NCBI GenBank assembly: GCA_036244855.1
Contig: BQKZ01000808.1
Span: forward strand, 103,843-125,027
DNA length: 21,185 nucleotides
Direction of reading: 5' to 3'
Source of the DNA: Temnopleurus reevesii
Lineage: Eukaryota; Echinodermata; Echinoidea; Temnopleuroida; Temnopleuridae
The notes under the pieces were generated by a model. It was not told where the DNA came from. It did not search any database and saw nothing but the letters and a program-made list of their open reading frames with translations. Position numbers and translations under genes: made by a program. Below, piece by piece: positions 9,333-17,963 of the stretch (positions are counted from its first letter, which is position 1; every line of letters begins with the position of its first letter).

Positions 9333-9490
9333 TTGTGTTACAGGTCGCTGGTGTCTCAATCAAAGCGGCGAAAAAAAAAATCTTCAGGCTAACGCAATAT
9401 TTATTTATATGGTGGCATTCGCCCCGTCACTTATCCTGAAGAGTGTAACCATTCTAATATGTTACAATGAAAAAAGAATGATCAACTTAC

Positions 9491-9604
9491 CACAGTCAAG
9501 CTCATCTTCCCCATTCAAACAGTTATCCTGATAATCACAGACAAGAGATTCTTCGATACACGTTCCATCATTGCAACGGAACAATCCATCGTCACATGGA
9601 TCCC
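9491..9604 (-). CDS. Exon 10: LDLa module 1 ('DGTC' type)
   Basis: 114 nt, phase 1-1, acceptor GCATTTTAG and donor GTAAGTTG. It encodes an LDL-receptor class A repeat with six cysteines: PCDDGLFRCNDGTCIEE, then VCDYQDNCLNGEDELDC. The acidic C-terminal motif that normally binds Ca2+ is present, with Glu in place of the usual Ser. It starts the first LDLa-LDLa-CUB cassette and resembles modules 4 and 6. Confidence 0.9.
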
Positions 9605-9918
9605 CTAAAATGCAGAAATGTTATGAAAATAGAAACAAATATGATTAGGTATTTAGGTCTGAGCAACAGCATCAAATCAGGCTAGGGCATTGTCAGGCAA
9701 AAGACAAACAGTTTGGAATATTATAGAAATATAGAATGACTCTTGAGGTTCTGGTTAAATCAATTCGCACGAATGAAATCAAATTCAAAAGATGTATTGT
9801 TGAGCACCTAACATGCACCTGTATCCTTCACATTACAAACTCGCACAAACACAGACAGACATAATCACATAGATCCGCAAGTCAACTACACACCAATTTA
9901 GAATCACATTCATACATA

Positions 9919-9983
9919 ACACACACAAACACACACACCTACACACACACACACACACACACACAGAAACACACACAGAAACA
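9919..9983. repeat. (CA)n microsatellite, interrupted
   Basis: Runs of CA interrupted by aaac, ctac and gaaac variants. Confidence 0.85.
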
Positions 9984-10361
9984 CTTGTACGTCCGATACG
10001 CATCAAAAGAAAAGGCAGCAGTACGTGGCCTAGCTTCCTTTCCTGATACTAGAAAACAAATCAATAAAACTATAAAAATTGAGAGGAGAAAAAAAATTGT
10101 CACTTCACTGTTAGCTACTTTCCGCATGGTTTTTATTTGTGTATATTTGTTTGTTTTCTGGGGTGGTTTTATCATCTAGAGCATCCAGTATGCCTTCTTG
10201 ATTATGGGTATATATAAGGTAAGCGAGCTCCTCGGCGACTGAACGGACTCATGAGGGAAATTCACACTCCCCTCCCCATCTGTGCAAATGTTTCATAAGA
10301 TTCATGATGGGCATACATACAAATTCATTTGTTCAAGTTATTGTGTTTTTCTTTTTTTATT

Positions 10362-10362
<1 letters not shown>

Positions 10363-10400
<38 letters not shown>
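10363..10400. repeat. (TA)n microsatellite
   Basis: About 19 uninterrupted TA units; a shorter relative lies at 11024-11043. Confidence 0.9.
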
Positions 10401-10405
<5 letters not shown>

Positions 10406-10743
10406 GGGTGGTTTATTATTAGAAAATCATCAAAAATCACAATATTTACAAATAATTTGAACATGATTAGACAACAAACTTCATATGGCAGAATAACGGA
10501 AAAGTGAATTACACTAAAGCGAGATCCGAGTCAGAAAAGAGGCAGGCGATACATTCCTCAGAATATATAAAGAACTCAACAGTGCGCAGCGTTAAAAAAA
10601 ATTATGTTTTTCTGTGTTATGTTATATATTTGCACTTTATGTTTAGGCAGGGCTCTCTAAAAAAAACAAGCCGTTGGCTTACATGAGACCACGCTGTCGT
10701 TTAAGAAAAACTTGAATTAATGAATAAATAAATGAATAATTAC

Positions 10744-10797
10744 CTGGTACTACGGTGTCTGGCAGATCCACTCCGTTAGAACTAATCGGAACAGTTA
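10744..10797 (-). CDS. Exon 9: linker between SEA and first LDLa
   Basis: 54 nt, phase 1-1, with a good acceptor (TTTTTGCTTGCAG) and donor GTAATT. It encodes VTVPISSNGVDLPDTVVP, a hydrophilic connector without cysteine. Skipping it would keep the frame. Confidence 0.7.
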
Positions 10798-11709
10798 CTG
10801 CAAGCAAAAAGAATATTCAAGACTGTAAGTATATCTAATATCGGTCAGTGTGTGAAAACATATTAAGCCGAGTGGCACTGTAGTGTGAGTATGAAAATGA
10901 CACGAGAGAAAAAGATATATAAATGATAAAAGACGGTGTGCATTATTAAGCCAATAATTTTATTGTAAAAACGTCCCAAATTCATCTGTTTCACATTGAT
11001 GGAATATATATATGATATATTGATATATATATATATATATATATTTAAAGGAGATGCTTGTTAAGATACTAAAATAATAAAAATAGTTTTCATATCGTCT
11101 GGTGTCAGACTCGAATAGCACGAGATTGCTATTTTCTGAATTCATTAATCCTGGGTATTATGGCATTATTGGTAGTACCTGGCTTTAGTCAAATTCAAAT
11201 ATCATTTCAATATATTATGCTATAATGTTATGGATAATAAAGTTCAGATTCTCAGAGTATTCAAAATATCAGTGCAAGAAAGTGTATGTGCTAGAAGTCG
11301 GGTAGTGTAACCACTGTCAATTGAATCACGTTGAATAAGTTGGTATATAGGTGGCATCGGGTAGCATCACCATGATCATATTATCCTATTTGTTTTTACA
11401 TTACAGTATGTTGAATGAATGTCTGTCTCATAACAGTCTTTGGGGAAATTATGAATAATAATAATAATAATAATACCTCTTATTTACTCAGGGTAGCCAA
11501 TTTCAGCTGTAAGCTGTTCTTCCAGCGGGCCCTGCATAACATGAAGTTATCATTACCCTTCTCCGTTCTTAAATGCCGAGCGCCTGGCAAGAAGGCAAAT
11601 GGTCCCATTTTTATAAGTCTTTGGAATGACTCGGCAGGGGATCGAACCCACGACCTACCGTTCATGGGGCAGACGCTCTACCACTGAGCCACACATTATT
11701 TGTATTTAC
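10798..11709 (-). other. Intron 8-9
   Basis: 912 nt. Apart from the TA tract near 11006-11044 and the SINE at 11453-11693, nothing recognisable. 'gggtagtgtaaccac' and 'gggtagcatcaccat' (about 11300-11375) are weakly similar to each other. Confidence 0.6.
11453..11693 (-). mobile_element. tRNA-derived SINE with (ATT)n tail
   Basis: On the minus strand the head reads TGTGGCTCAGTGGTAGAGCG, with an A box (TGGCTCAGTGG, 11681-11691). A B box, GGTTCGATCCC (11638-11648), follows at tRNA-like spacing. These are internal RNA polymerase III promoter elements. A tRNA-unrelated body of about 150 bases ends ...GGGTAGCC...AAGAGGT and then (ATT)n at the 3' end. It is in the same orientation as the gene, and its head lies about 16 nt past the exon 8 donor. 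A truncated tail copy is at 19166-19211. Confidence 0.8.
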
Positions 11710-11921
11710 CATCTTGAACTTCGACGGTTACAGCGGTTGATCCAAGAGCGGCGTTGTTAGAAAGAGCTGTCATGACCGCCTCATTTGCAGCATTGGACAC
11801 CTGATTGGCCACGAGTAGTTGCAGGTCACTCGCTGAGGTAGTGTTTGTGGTGGATGAGGCGAGTGATGATGCAACCCTTCCGGATATCGATATGCTTGCA
11901 CCTACAACCACACTCCCAGCA
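11710..11921 (-). CDS. Exon 8: SEA domain, last part, with GSVVV cleavage motif
   Basis: 212 nt, phase 2 in and 1 out, acceptor ATATCTCAG and donor GTAAATAC. After the split Ser comes AGSVVVGASISISGRVASS, containing the GSVVV motif at which SEA domains of MUC1 and related proteins self-cleave between Gly and Ser. The rest (ASDLQLLVANQVSNAANEAV, then LGSTAVTVEVQD) gives the final helix and strand. A Ser/Thr-rich loop (SSTTNTTSAS) includes a possible N-glycosylation site, NTT. A tRNA-derived SINE begins about 16 nt past the donor. Confidence 0.87.
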
Positions 11922-11940
11922 CTGAGATATGCATGAACAA

Positions 11941-12050
11941 CGATTTATTATCAATAATAATGATGATAATAATTATATAAATACTAAAATAACACTGACC
12001 AGTATCCGCCAGGCTCTGACGCTCATGGCGCTCATGGCGCTCAACCAAAG
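11941..12050 (-). repeat. SINE-like fragment, family B, minus orientation
   Basis: On the minus strand: gagcgccatgagcgccatga (a 9-base doublet), then gcgtcagagcctggcgg, then an ATT/ATC-rich tail. A 27-base stretch is identical to the plus-strand copy at 17964-17990. Confidence 0.55.
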
Positions 12051-12524
12051 ACCAATACAATACCAAGACTTAATTGAATAATACAACTTGAAATATCACA
12101 CGAACTTAATCAATTACACATAATTGTTGAGGAGGAGATCAATTTCTGATCGTAAAGCTAATGAGGATTCAAATATCCACTCCAGGCGCGCAATTGATTC
12201 CTTTTTAATAGTGATTTGAATAACAACAACACTAATAATAATAGTAATTATAATAATAATTATGATAATAATAATAATAATAATAACAGATTAATAGTAA
12301 TATTAATACTAAAACAAATACTACTACTACTAATAATAATAATTTAAAAAAATGGTGATAGTAAAAAAAAACAATTCATTGATAACCCAGATTAACTATT
12401 TGAGTTGAAAAACATAAGATGAGGTGGTGTGGTGATGAAGCGAGTGATGAAGATGATAATATAATTATGTGACTAGTGAGGCTTCAAATATACTCCGCTC
12501 TAGGCGATTCAAAATAATATTGCA

Positions 12525-12592
12525 AGGCGCCTTGAGCACTCGGCAGAGTGGGTACGTATGCTGTACAAATTACATCTATTATTATTATTAAA
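12525..12592 (+). repeat. SINE-like 3' fragment, family B, plus orientation
   Basis: aaggcgccttgagcactc, then a 'gtatgctgtacaaat' stretch, then (ATT)n. The layout (gcgcc-tgagc, then gct.ta.a.aat, then ATT tail) matches the fragment at 17964-18035. Confidence 0.45.
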
Positions 12593-12598
12593 AAAAGC

Positions 12599-12631
<33 letters not shown>

Positions 12632-13393
12632 TTTATTGACCCAGATTAACCTATTTAGTTCAGTCGAAATGTTATCCTAGCTGACCCTGCAATATTATAT
12701 TTTTTTCTCTATAGTATGCTCTGCATTGACTCAACGTATGCAATTATTATATCTCAATAAGCATAAGGAAATGTAGGTTCCCTGTATTTGTATTATAACT
12801 ATTACTATCATTCATATTACTATAGTTACTATTACTATTAATATTGTTAGCATTGCAAATGTTCCTCCGTCAATGATTACACGTTCCTCTTTACGTGTTG
12901 TACGATGGAGCGATCAAATTCATCCAACGATCGACTCTAAATTGAAATATCTATTTTATTAAGATGTTAGTTATAAGTTAAATTGTATAAAGATATGCGA
13001 GGCTGCAAAGTACCAAGGCTGTTTCCAGGTAAACACAATGAACGAATATGTCCTTAAAATTTGTTTGGCTGCCCTCTCAGTTGACCCATCCTGATTATGT
13101 TTTCTTTCATTCACAGAGAAAAATTCGTTAATATAAATACGAAATTTGATATAAAAGAGTCATATATTTGCATTTCTTGGCTCCAAAGTCATTAACTTCC
13201 ATATACAGCAATAGTCATCTGCTTCTGGGGAACTTCTAAGGTCATGATCAGTTAGAGATGAGTTTAATTCTATTTGAAAATGATTTTTTTTTACGGCCGA
13301 GCGACACTGTTTCGTATTAATAAATGACATTCCTAGGCTACCAAACATTTTCAGCACATTTTTCAGCACATGCCTAAGCATATTTGAACAAAC

Positions 13394-13464
13394 CTCAATC
13401 CAGTCACAGTGACATTGTTCACGTATTCCCCGATGTCCTCGTTAATCTGGAGACCGTTCATCAT
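13394..13464 (-). CDS. Exon 7: SEA domain, middle part
   Basis: 71 nt, phase 0 in and 2 out. The acceptor is TATTACAG; the donor GTTTGTTC is weak because it has T at +3. It encodes MMNGLQINEDIGEYVNNVTV and ends TGL plus two bases of a Ser codon. It continues the SEA helix and second strand. NVT is a possible N-glycosylation site. The frame joins exon 8 only through the AG|T split codon, and this restores the SEA consensus at the cleavage loop. Confidence 0.82.
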
Positions 13465-14291
13465 CTGTAATAGCAAATTAAGTTTCAGTAAATTTTAATC
13501 ACTCATGTAAGTAAATAAGGATGGGTAAAATAAACTTCCCTCTCGACCTCTGCGTATATGAACGCTCACAAATTCACCAAGTAATACTTTGTATCATCAT
13601 GTAATTGTGATTTGCCCAGATCCATTAAGACTCTTGTGGAATATTCATGATCTGTCAGAGCTCTACAGACTAAGTCCTCACCATTTACTAACGCAAGATC
13701 AGTCAAAGAAGACTTTCTAAAACCAAACTGGTTAGGATTAAGCAATTCATTTTTGTTCAGAACTTCAACGAGTAAAAGACTAGAAAGTCAAATACAATTA
13801 AGATGAAGACTATTCAGGTAAATCAGTCTTGCTAACGGACCACTTTTCCAACTAGGCAAGCACATATATGTTTGTAAAGTCATGTTGATATCTATTTTTA
13901 GAGGATAAAATGATTACTCACACTTAACGGCATGGAACCATTCGTAACTAAACTGTCTATTTAGGGTTTATGTTTTATCATTCATTTTTAATTTATTCTA
14001 AATAAAGTGCATAATGTTTTAGGTTCCAATGGGGAAGCAGTGAAATAATTTTACTGGTAGGCGGTACGTGGTTCAGGACTGTTAAAAAAATGTTTTTAGA
14101 ATAAGTGCACTGAAGCTTGTGGACGGTATAAATCGAGTGCGCTTCTAATGTGCGCATTAAATGATAAGTGCGCATGCAATGCGAGTATTTCATTGTGCGC
14201 ACATCAGATGTACAGTCGTTTCCTACCGTCCGCAAACTTCCGTCCACCAATTTCAAAAGTCCACTGACATGTTAACATGGTTATACCGTAC
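13465..14291 (-). other. Intron 6-7
   Basis: 827 nt, containing the MITE-like palindromic region at 14112-14240. Nothing else recognised. Confidence 0.6.
14112..14240. mobile_element. Palindromic, possibly MITE-like element
   Basis: gaagcttgtggacggta at the left and taccgtccgcaaacttc at the right are inverted repeats with few mismatches. The interior carries further palindromic GTGCGCA/TGCGCAC motifs (gtgcgcattaaatgataagtgcgcatgc, gtgcgcac). 129 bp. Confidence 0.5.
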
Positions 14292-14404
14292 CTCAGTCTG
14301 TGCAGTGTTAGCAAAGCTCATGTATTCTTGAGATGATGGGTCGTTGTAGGCAGGGATGAACGTCACACCAGTCAGAGTTGCAGATAATGACATATCAACG
14401 TCAC
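14292..14404 (-). CDS. Exon 6: SEA domain, first part
   Basis: 113 nt, phase 1 in and 0 out, with acceptor GTCTTTTAG and donor GTACGG. It encodes GDVDMSLSATLTGVTFIP followed by AYNDPSSQEYMSFANTAQTE. This is the usual SEA start: a beta strand with the 'vtF.p.Y.dp.S..Y..f' pattern and the beginning of the first helix. SEA domains are extracellular folds common next to membranes in mucins and type II transmembrane proteases. Confidence 0.85.
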
Positions 14405-15079
14405 CTAAAAGACATACATCAATATTATAGGTTGAAAAATCGTGTTGTTATATGTTGAGATTTGATGGGCGTTTCTCAATCCAGATGCATTATCTACGCC
14501 AATAATGTTATATTTAGGTGCTATTATACTTGGTAACCATCTCGATTTGCATGGTTATTGTTCTAAAATAAATACAATAAATGTTGATTTGATTGAAGTG
14601 GATCATCGTATTTTGCTACATGCAAGAATATTTTGAAAAATAAATGGGCTTAATTTGGATTTCATCAATGACTCATTGTCAAACAATTTGTATGCATGAA
14701 TTAGCAGAATTAATCAATTGACCGTGTTTTTTTTTCAAAGTAAACATGCATTCTGGTTTCAGTATGTCAAAAACGTTGCCGATTTTTGTCACGATCACAC
14801 GTTTTATGGCTGAGATCAACAACAACGCCTCCTCCTTTCAGATGTATACCATGTAGCCCCAAAAGCTCAGAGTAGGGTTAAGGGATGCACTCTTGATTTA
14901 GAAAATCATATTCTCATAGCTTACTTGGTACATGTATTTGTTCCCAAAATTTTTAAAGTTCAGTATTTTGAAAATGAAAATGTATCGAAACTTAAGTATT
15001 TTGTTTATAATAATCGAGTGAGATCATAAATCATAATAATATTTCAGTCATTAAAAGCAATGAAGAAAAATATACTTAC
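14405..15079 (-). other. Intron 5-6
   Basis: 675 nt of AT-rich sequence; I see nothing recognisable in it. Confidence 0.6.
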
Positions 15080-15109
15080 CGACAACTACTCCAGGAAGAA
15101 CAGTTGGTG
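15080..15109 (-). CDS. Exon 5: ten-codon linker microexon
   Basis: A 30-nt phase 1-1 exon between acceptor CCTGCTCTAG and donor GTAAGTAT, encoding A-PTVLPGVVV with the first and last codons split. The strong donor and matching phases support it. It is another stalk piece and could be optional, because skipping it keeps the frame. Confidence 0.65.
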
Positions 15110-15775
15110 CTAGAGCAGGAATGAGACAATATAGATAAATTGACAAGTCAGTACAGAGATAATAACAATAGCTGAGGGAATTCGTACAAAGCTGATCAAT
15201 ACATTCACGGCAAGATGCGTCCGATCACACACACATCCTGCCAAAGCCGGACACATCTCGCCGGAAATTTGCTGCGTCCTCGGACACATCTTGCCGGCCG
15301 GACGCTCTCGCCCGTTACACCGGCTCATCAAATAATGTTCGCCAATTGGATTCCAAAATATTTCAGAACCTGCATTGATACCCAAATGAGTAGTTAACGA
15401 TTTGAGTTTTATGTCCTTGTATGAGCAAAATCATGTTACCAAAAATCATGTTACCGTCTTGCATTTCTTTTATTTCAATTTGTCTTATTCATGTTACATA
15501 AAAGATAAATTAAGTGTCGCAAAATATAAATCTTTTTTTTTTTACATTGACGCCATTTGTTTGTTTTAATAAGACGTATTTTATCGTATATTACTTTAAT
15601 CTGTTGCAATGTATCTGTATTGATCTTGCTTTGTCCAGTTTTGCACAACATGAATGCACGTGCATCAGGTTCTAGCTGCAAAAGTGAATTTTAATGAACT
15701 ATATCACTTCAATTAAACACAAGTGCATGTTCTCTAAAAGCATTTAAGTAGAGCACAAAATGTCTGGTTATTTAC
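15110..15775 (-). other. Intron 4-5
   Basis: 666 nt. Holds a GC-rich inverted and direct repeat cluster at 15206-15301; otherwise AT-rich with a T-run at 15532-15543. Confidence 0.6.
15206..15301. repeat. GC-rich repeat cluster, CGGACACATCTTGCCGG-like
   Basis: ccggacacatctcgccgg (about 15247-15264) and cggacacatcttgccgg (about 15281-15297) are direct repeats. cggcaagatgcgtccg (about 15209-15224) is the inverse. The region is much more CpG-rich than its surroundings. Confidence 0.7.
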
Positions 15776-15835
15776 CTGGTCCAGTAGGACGTGGTCCTGA
15801 TGATTTATCTCCTCCATGGCCTTCGATTTCAGGAC
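15776..15835 (-). CDS. Exon 4: Gly/Pro-rich extracellular linker
   Basis: A 60-nt exon in phase 1-1 with acceptor ATGATGACAG and donor GTAAATAA. It encodes GPEIEGHGGDKSSGPRPTGP, a flexible Gly/Pro/Ser-rich stalk between the membrane and the SEA domain. Its acceptor is preceded by an (AAT)n-type tract rather than by a normal polypyrimidine tract. Being symmetric in phase, it could be skipped without breaking the frame. Confidence 0.7.
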
Positions 15836-15860
15836 CTGTCATCATAGCAATAATACTGAT

Positions 15861-15990
15861 GGTAACTATTATTATCCATATTATTATTATTATCATCATT
15901 ATCATTATTCTTATTATCATTATTATTATTATTATTATTACTATTATAATCATTATTATTATCATTATTTTTATCATCATCATTAGTATA
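15861..15990. repeat. (ATT/ATC)n microsatellite
   Basis: A long, mixed ATT, ATC and ATA trinucleotide tract. It translates to poly-Ile or poly-Asn shadows in several frames, which are not genes. Confidence 0.9.
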
Positions 15991-16129
15991 GTTATTACTA
16001 TCAGCTTTACTTCGTGTCAATGGGAAATCATACATTCAAAACTCGAGCTTAGGCAAAATTGACCTTATAGGGAATATAGCGTTTTCCCTTTGCGTTTTAA
16101 CATCTGAATCATAGGAATATTACGGGAAA

Positions 16130-16309
16130 TGTTAATTCCTTTACAATCTCAGGTAACCCATTCCAAAAATCAGGTACAGAAAATATCTGAAACAGTGGCA
16201 TATGAGCGTAAGACTGGGTATCTTAAATATTGGACTACAATTGGAGATTTATTGATTAAATCGGAAGAGTTGGAGTCTCGCTACATAACATGGTGGCAGC
16301 GGTGGATTT
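16130..16309 (+). mobile_element. LTR end with tRNA-Leu primer-binding site
   Basis: The segment 16130-16290 begins tgttaa and ends cataaca, giving TG...CA ends with a TGTTA/TAACA inverted pair. Immediately after it comes tggtggcagcggtgg (16291-16305). This is complementary to the 3' end of eukaryotic tRNA-Leu including CCA; with one base missing, the match continues into the T-arm (atttaaac against attcgaac). This is the LTR-PBS layout of Gypsy-type retrotransposons. No gag or pol follows, so it is a remnant or a short non-autonomous element. The 5' LTR border is uncertain. Confidence 0.6.
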
Positions 16310-16952
16310 AAACTTGCATTATCATTAAAAAAAATATCCATACAGAACACGTTTCACAAAATGCAAAAAGTATTAATATCTTAACAGACCACATAAACCA
16401 TACGGCCTCCCACGTTAAAAAGAAGTACATGTAGTAACAAATTTTCAGTTTCTCATCCATTTATGTTGCGCTCAATTGACATGATTTTAAAAAATACTTG
16501 TTAAAATAATGAAAAAAGGGAAACCGATGTTCTAATTTCCTGTTAAAAAATCATATTCTTTTTTCTTCATCTGTTATCATTTCCTTTTGTCCTGGTATTT
16601 TTTTTCTTAACTGTTTTTTTTTTATTTATCGTTTTTATTGAAATCAAACATCACACAAAACACAATATTTACATGTGATTGGCAAGATTAAAATACAATA
16701 ATCACAAATCAATTACAAAAAGAAAAATTTATATTTTCTTTCTTAACTTTTCTCAATCTGGTGCATATTGATGTTCGCGGTATTTTTATGCAAAAAGACG
16801 CATTATTTTTCAATATTTTGGTTCATTCTTCCTTTTGTCTTGGGAGAGCAGCATAGATTATCCTCTGTCTTATCGCATTTCATATGAAATATACAAGTGT
16901 AGCATGAAATACACATCTACTAATCTAGTCTGTTCTTAAAGTGCACACTTAC

Positions 16953-17172
16953 CGAGGAACACAATGATACAAGACAAAGCGACTGTGACCCCTACTACAA
17001 TAGCTGTCAGTATAAAGATCTTGAGTAAAGTCTTTCTCGTCGAACGTCTGCTTCCTTCTTTGGTGCGGAATGTCTCTGTCACGTCCGTTACGACACTTCC
17101 ACTTTCATCGTCAATGGTCTTCTGATACGTGGGATCGTGGAGTTCTTCAAGCTCGATGGCGTTGAGGATATC
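16953..17172 (-). CDS. Exon 3: juxtamembrane region and transmembrane helix
   Basis: The acceptor TCTTTCAG and donor GTAAGTGT bound 220 nt, entering in phase 0 and leaving in phase 1. The first part is acidic (DILNAIELEELHDPTYQKT, then DDESGSVV). A basic cluster (GSRRSTRKTLLK, exon residues 40-51) follows, then an uninterrupted hydrophobic stretch of about 22 residues (exon residues 52-73, beginning IFILTAIVVGV and ending IIVFL). Basic residues before the helix and a long modular region after it predict a type II signal anchor, with the N-terminus in the cytosol and the C-terminus outside. No cleavable signal peptide is seen. A single Cys in the outer half of the helix could be lipidated or form a dimer, which is only a possibility. 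The acceptor-side sequence is repeated three times further upstream in the preceding intron. Confidence 0.88.
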
Positions 17173-17550
17173 CTGAAAGATGCAGAAAAGATATGACTTT
17201 CAAATTCCGGGATCTCTCAAATCAACTGAAAAATTCAAGTCCATGCTAAAACATATTTATTTGTCAAGTAGACTCAATCCAGCCTATGCAGCTCCCTCAC
17301 ACTATATAGAATACAAATGCAAACTGTTATTGAATTATAAATTGTACAAAATTCTTTGTTGAACTTTCTTCCTCAATCTTTCTCTTTTTTTCCTCGGCGC
17401 TTAGGGACATAATTTGTGATAAGCACGTTACAAAGGCTGTAAATTATTATTATTATTATAAATATGTGTTATTATCATTAATATCATTATCATCTTTATT
17501 ACTACTGTTATTGTTTTATTATCAATGTTATTGTTAGTGTTATTGTTATT

Positions 17551-17608
17551 GATGTCATGAAAGGTGTAGAAAAGAGACAATCTTGGATATTCAATTTCTA
17601 TACCTCTT
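17551..17608 (-). repeat. Intronic copy 1 of the exon 3 acceptor region (diverged)
   Basis: gatgtcatgaaaggtgtaga..., ending tatacctctt. It aligns with the exon 3 border (gatatcctgaaagatgcaga), but the CAG acceptor has become CAT. It is flanked by ATT-rich tracts. Confidence 0.6.
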
Positions 17609-17609
17609 A

Positions 17610-17740
17610 AATAGTTATTATCAATTAGTATGATCATCATTAATATCATTGTTATTTTTATTATTATCTTAATTTTTATTATTATTATCATTACTAATAC
17701 TATCATTAACCTCTAATATTAATAACATTATCATTATCCA
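17610..17740. repeat. ATT/ATC trinucleotide tracts
   Basis: Mixed ATT, ATC and TTA tracts between the acceptor-like copies. Similar tracts are at 17440-17550, 17805-17878, 18018-18066 and 18180-18250. They explain the poly-Asn and poly-Ile open frames here. Confidence 0.85.
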
Positions 17741-17797
17741 TATCCTGAAAGATGCAGAAATGAGCAATAATGACTTTCCAATTCTTGGATCTCTGAA
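17741..17797 (-). repeat. Intronic copy 2 of the exon 3 acceptor region (closest)
   Basis: tatcctgaaagatgcagaaa is identical to the exon 3 border at 17169-17188. The match continues through tgactttcca and ggatctct. On the minus strand it reads GCATCTTTCAG followed by GATATGG, an intact-looking acceptor. Confidence 0.8.
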
Positions 17798-17839
17798 ATA
17801 TGTGTTATCAATATTATTATCATTATCATTATTATTATC

Positions 17840-17874
<35 letters not shown>

Positions 17875-17963
17875 CATTGCTGTTATGCAATCTATCACTT
17901 CTGGTGTATTATTTCATGTAATTAGTAGTTCAATTATGTTTGTGTAAATTATTGTTTTCTATT

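Larger units (their letters stand above)
7772..9490 (-). other. Intron 10-11
   Basis: A 1.7-kb intron with a retroposon-like tail at 8138-8260, a CA/CAT-rich stretch at 8282-8356, a MITE-like element at 8524-8646 and a 78-bp tandem duplication at 9188-9332. A purine-rich stretch lies at 8690-8880. The open frames here are in simple sequence and look non-coding. Confidence 0.65.
9605..10743 (-). other. Intron 9-10
   Basis: 1.1 kb. Contains (CA)n at about 9920-9975 and (TA)n at 10363-10400. No exon or transposon recognised in the rest. Confidence 0.6.
11922..13393 (-). other. Intron 7-8
   Basis: 1.5 kb of mostly AAT/ACT-type simple sequence and SINE-like fragments (11941-12050, 12525-12592). 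A related pair, 'ttcaaatatccactcc..aggcg' near 12168 and 'ttcaaatatactccgctctaggcg' near 12484, suggests more copies of the same repeat family. 12650-13393 holds nothing recognisable. Confidence 0.6.
15836..16952 (-). other. Intron 3-4
   Basis: 1.1 kb. Starts next to the exon 4 acceptor with an ATT/ATC tract (15861-15990), then an LTR-like segment with a primer-binding site at 16130-16309. A T-rich, possibly retroposon-derived stretch lies at 16605-16700. No exon seen. Confidence 0.6.

Noticed and set aside
9939..10175. 78-codon minus-strand open frame ending in Cys-Val repeats
   Set aside because: Its C-terminus is the (CA)n tract read on the minus strand; the rest has no recognisable domain.
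11415..11687. 90-codon plus-strand open frame and a 61-codon minus-strand frame in the same place
   Set aside because: Both fall within the tRNA-derived SINE; the plus product ends in the antisense of the pol III boxes.
11622..11694. Functional tRNA gene
   Set aside because: A and B boxes fit, but the anticodon arm and acceptor stem do not pair convincingly and the segment continues into a SINE body with an (ATT)n tail.
15760..16062. Poly-Ile, poly-Asn and poly-Asp open frames here and at 17428-18292
   Set aside because: Direct translations of ATT/ATC microsatellites; only the 60-nt exon at 15776-15835 in this area is supported.
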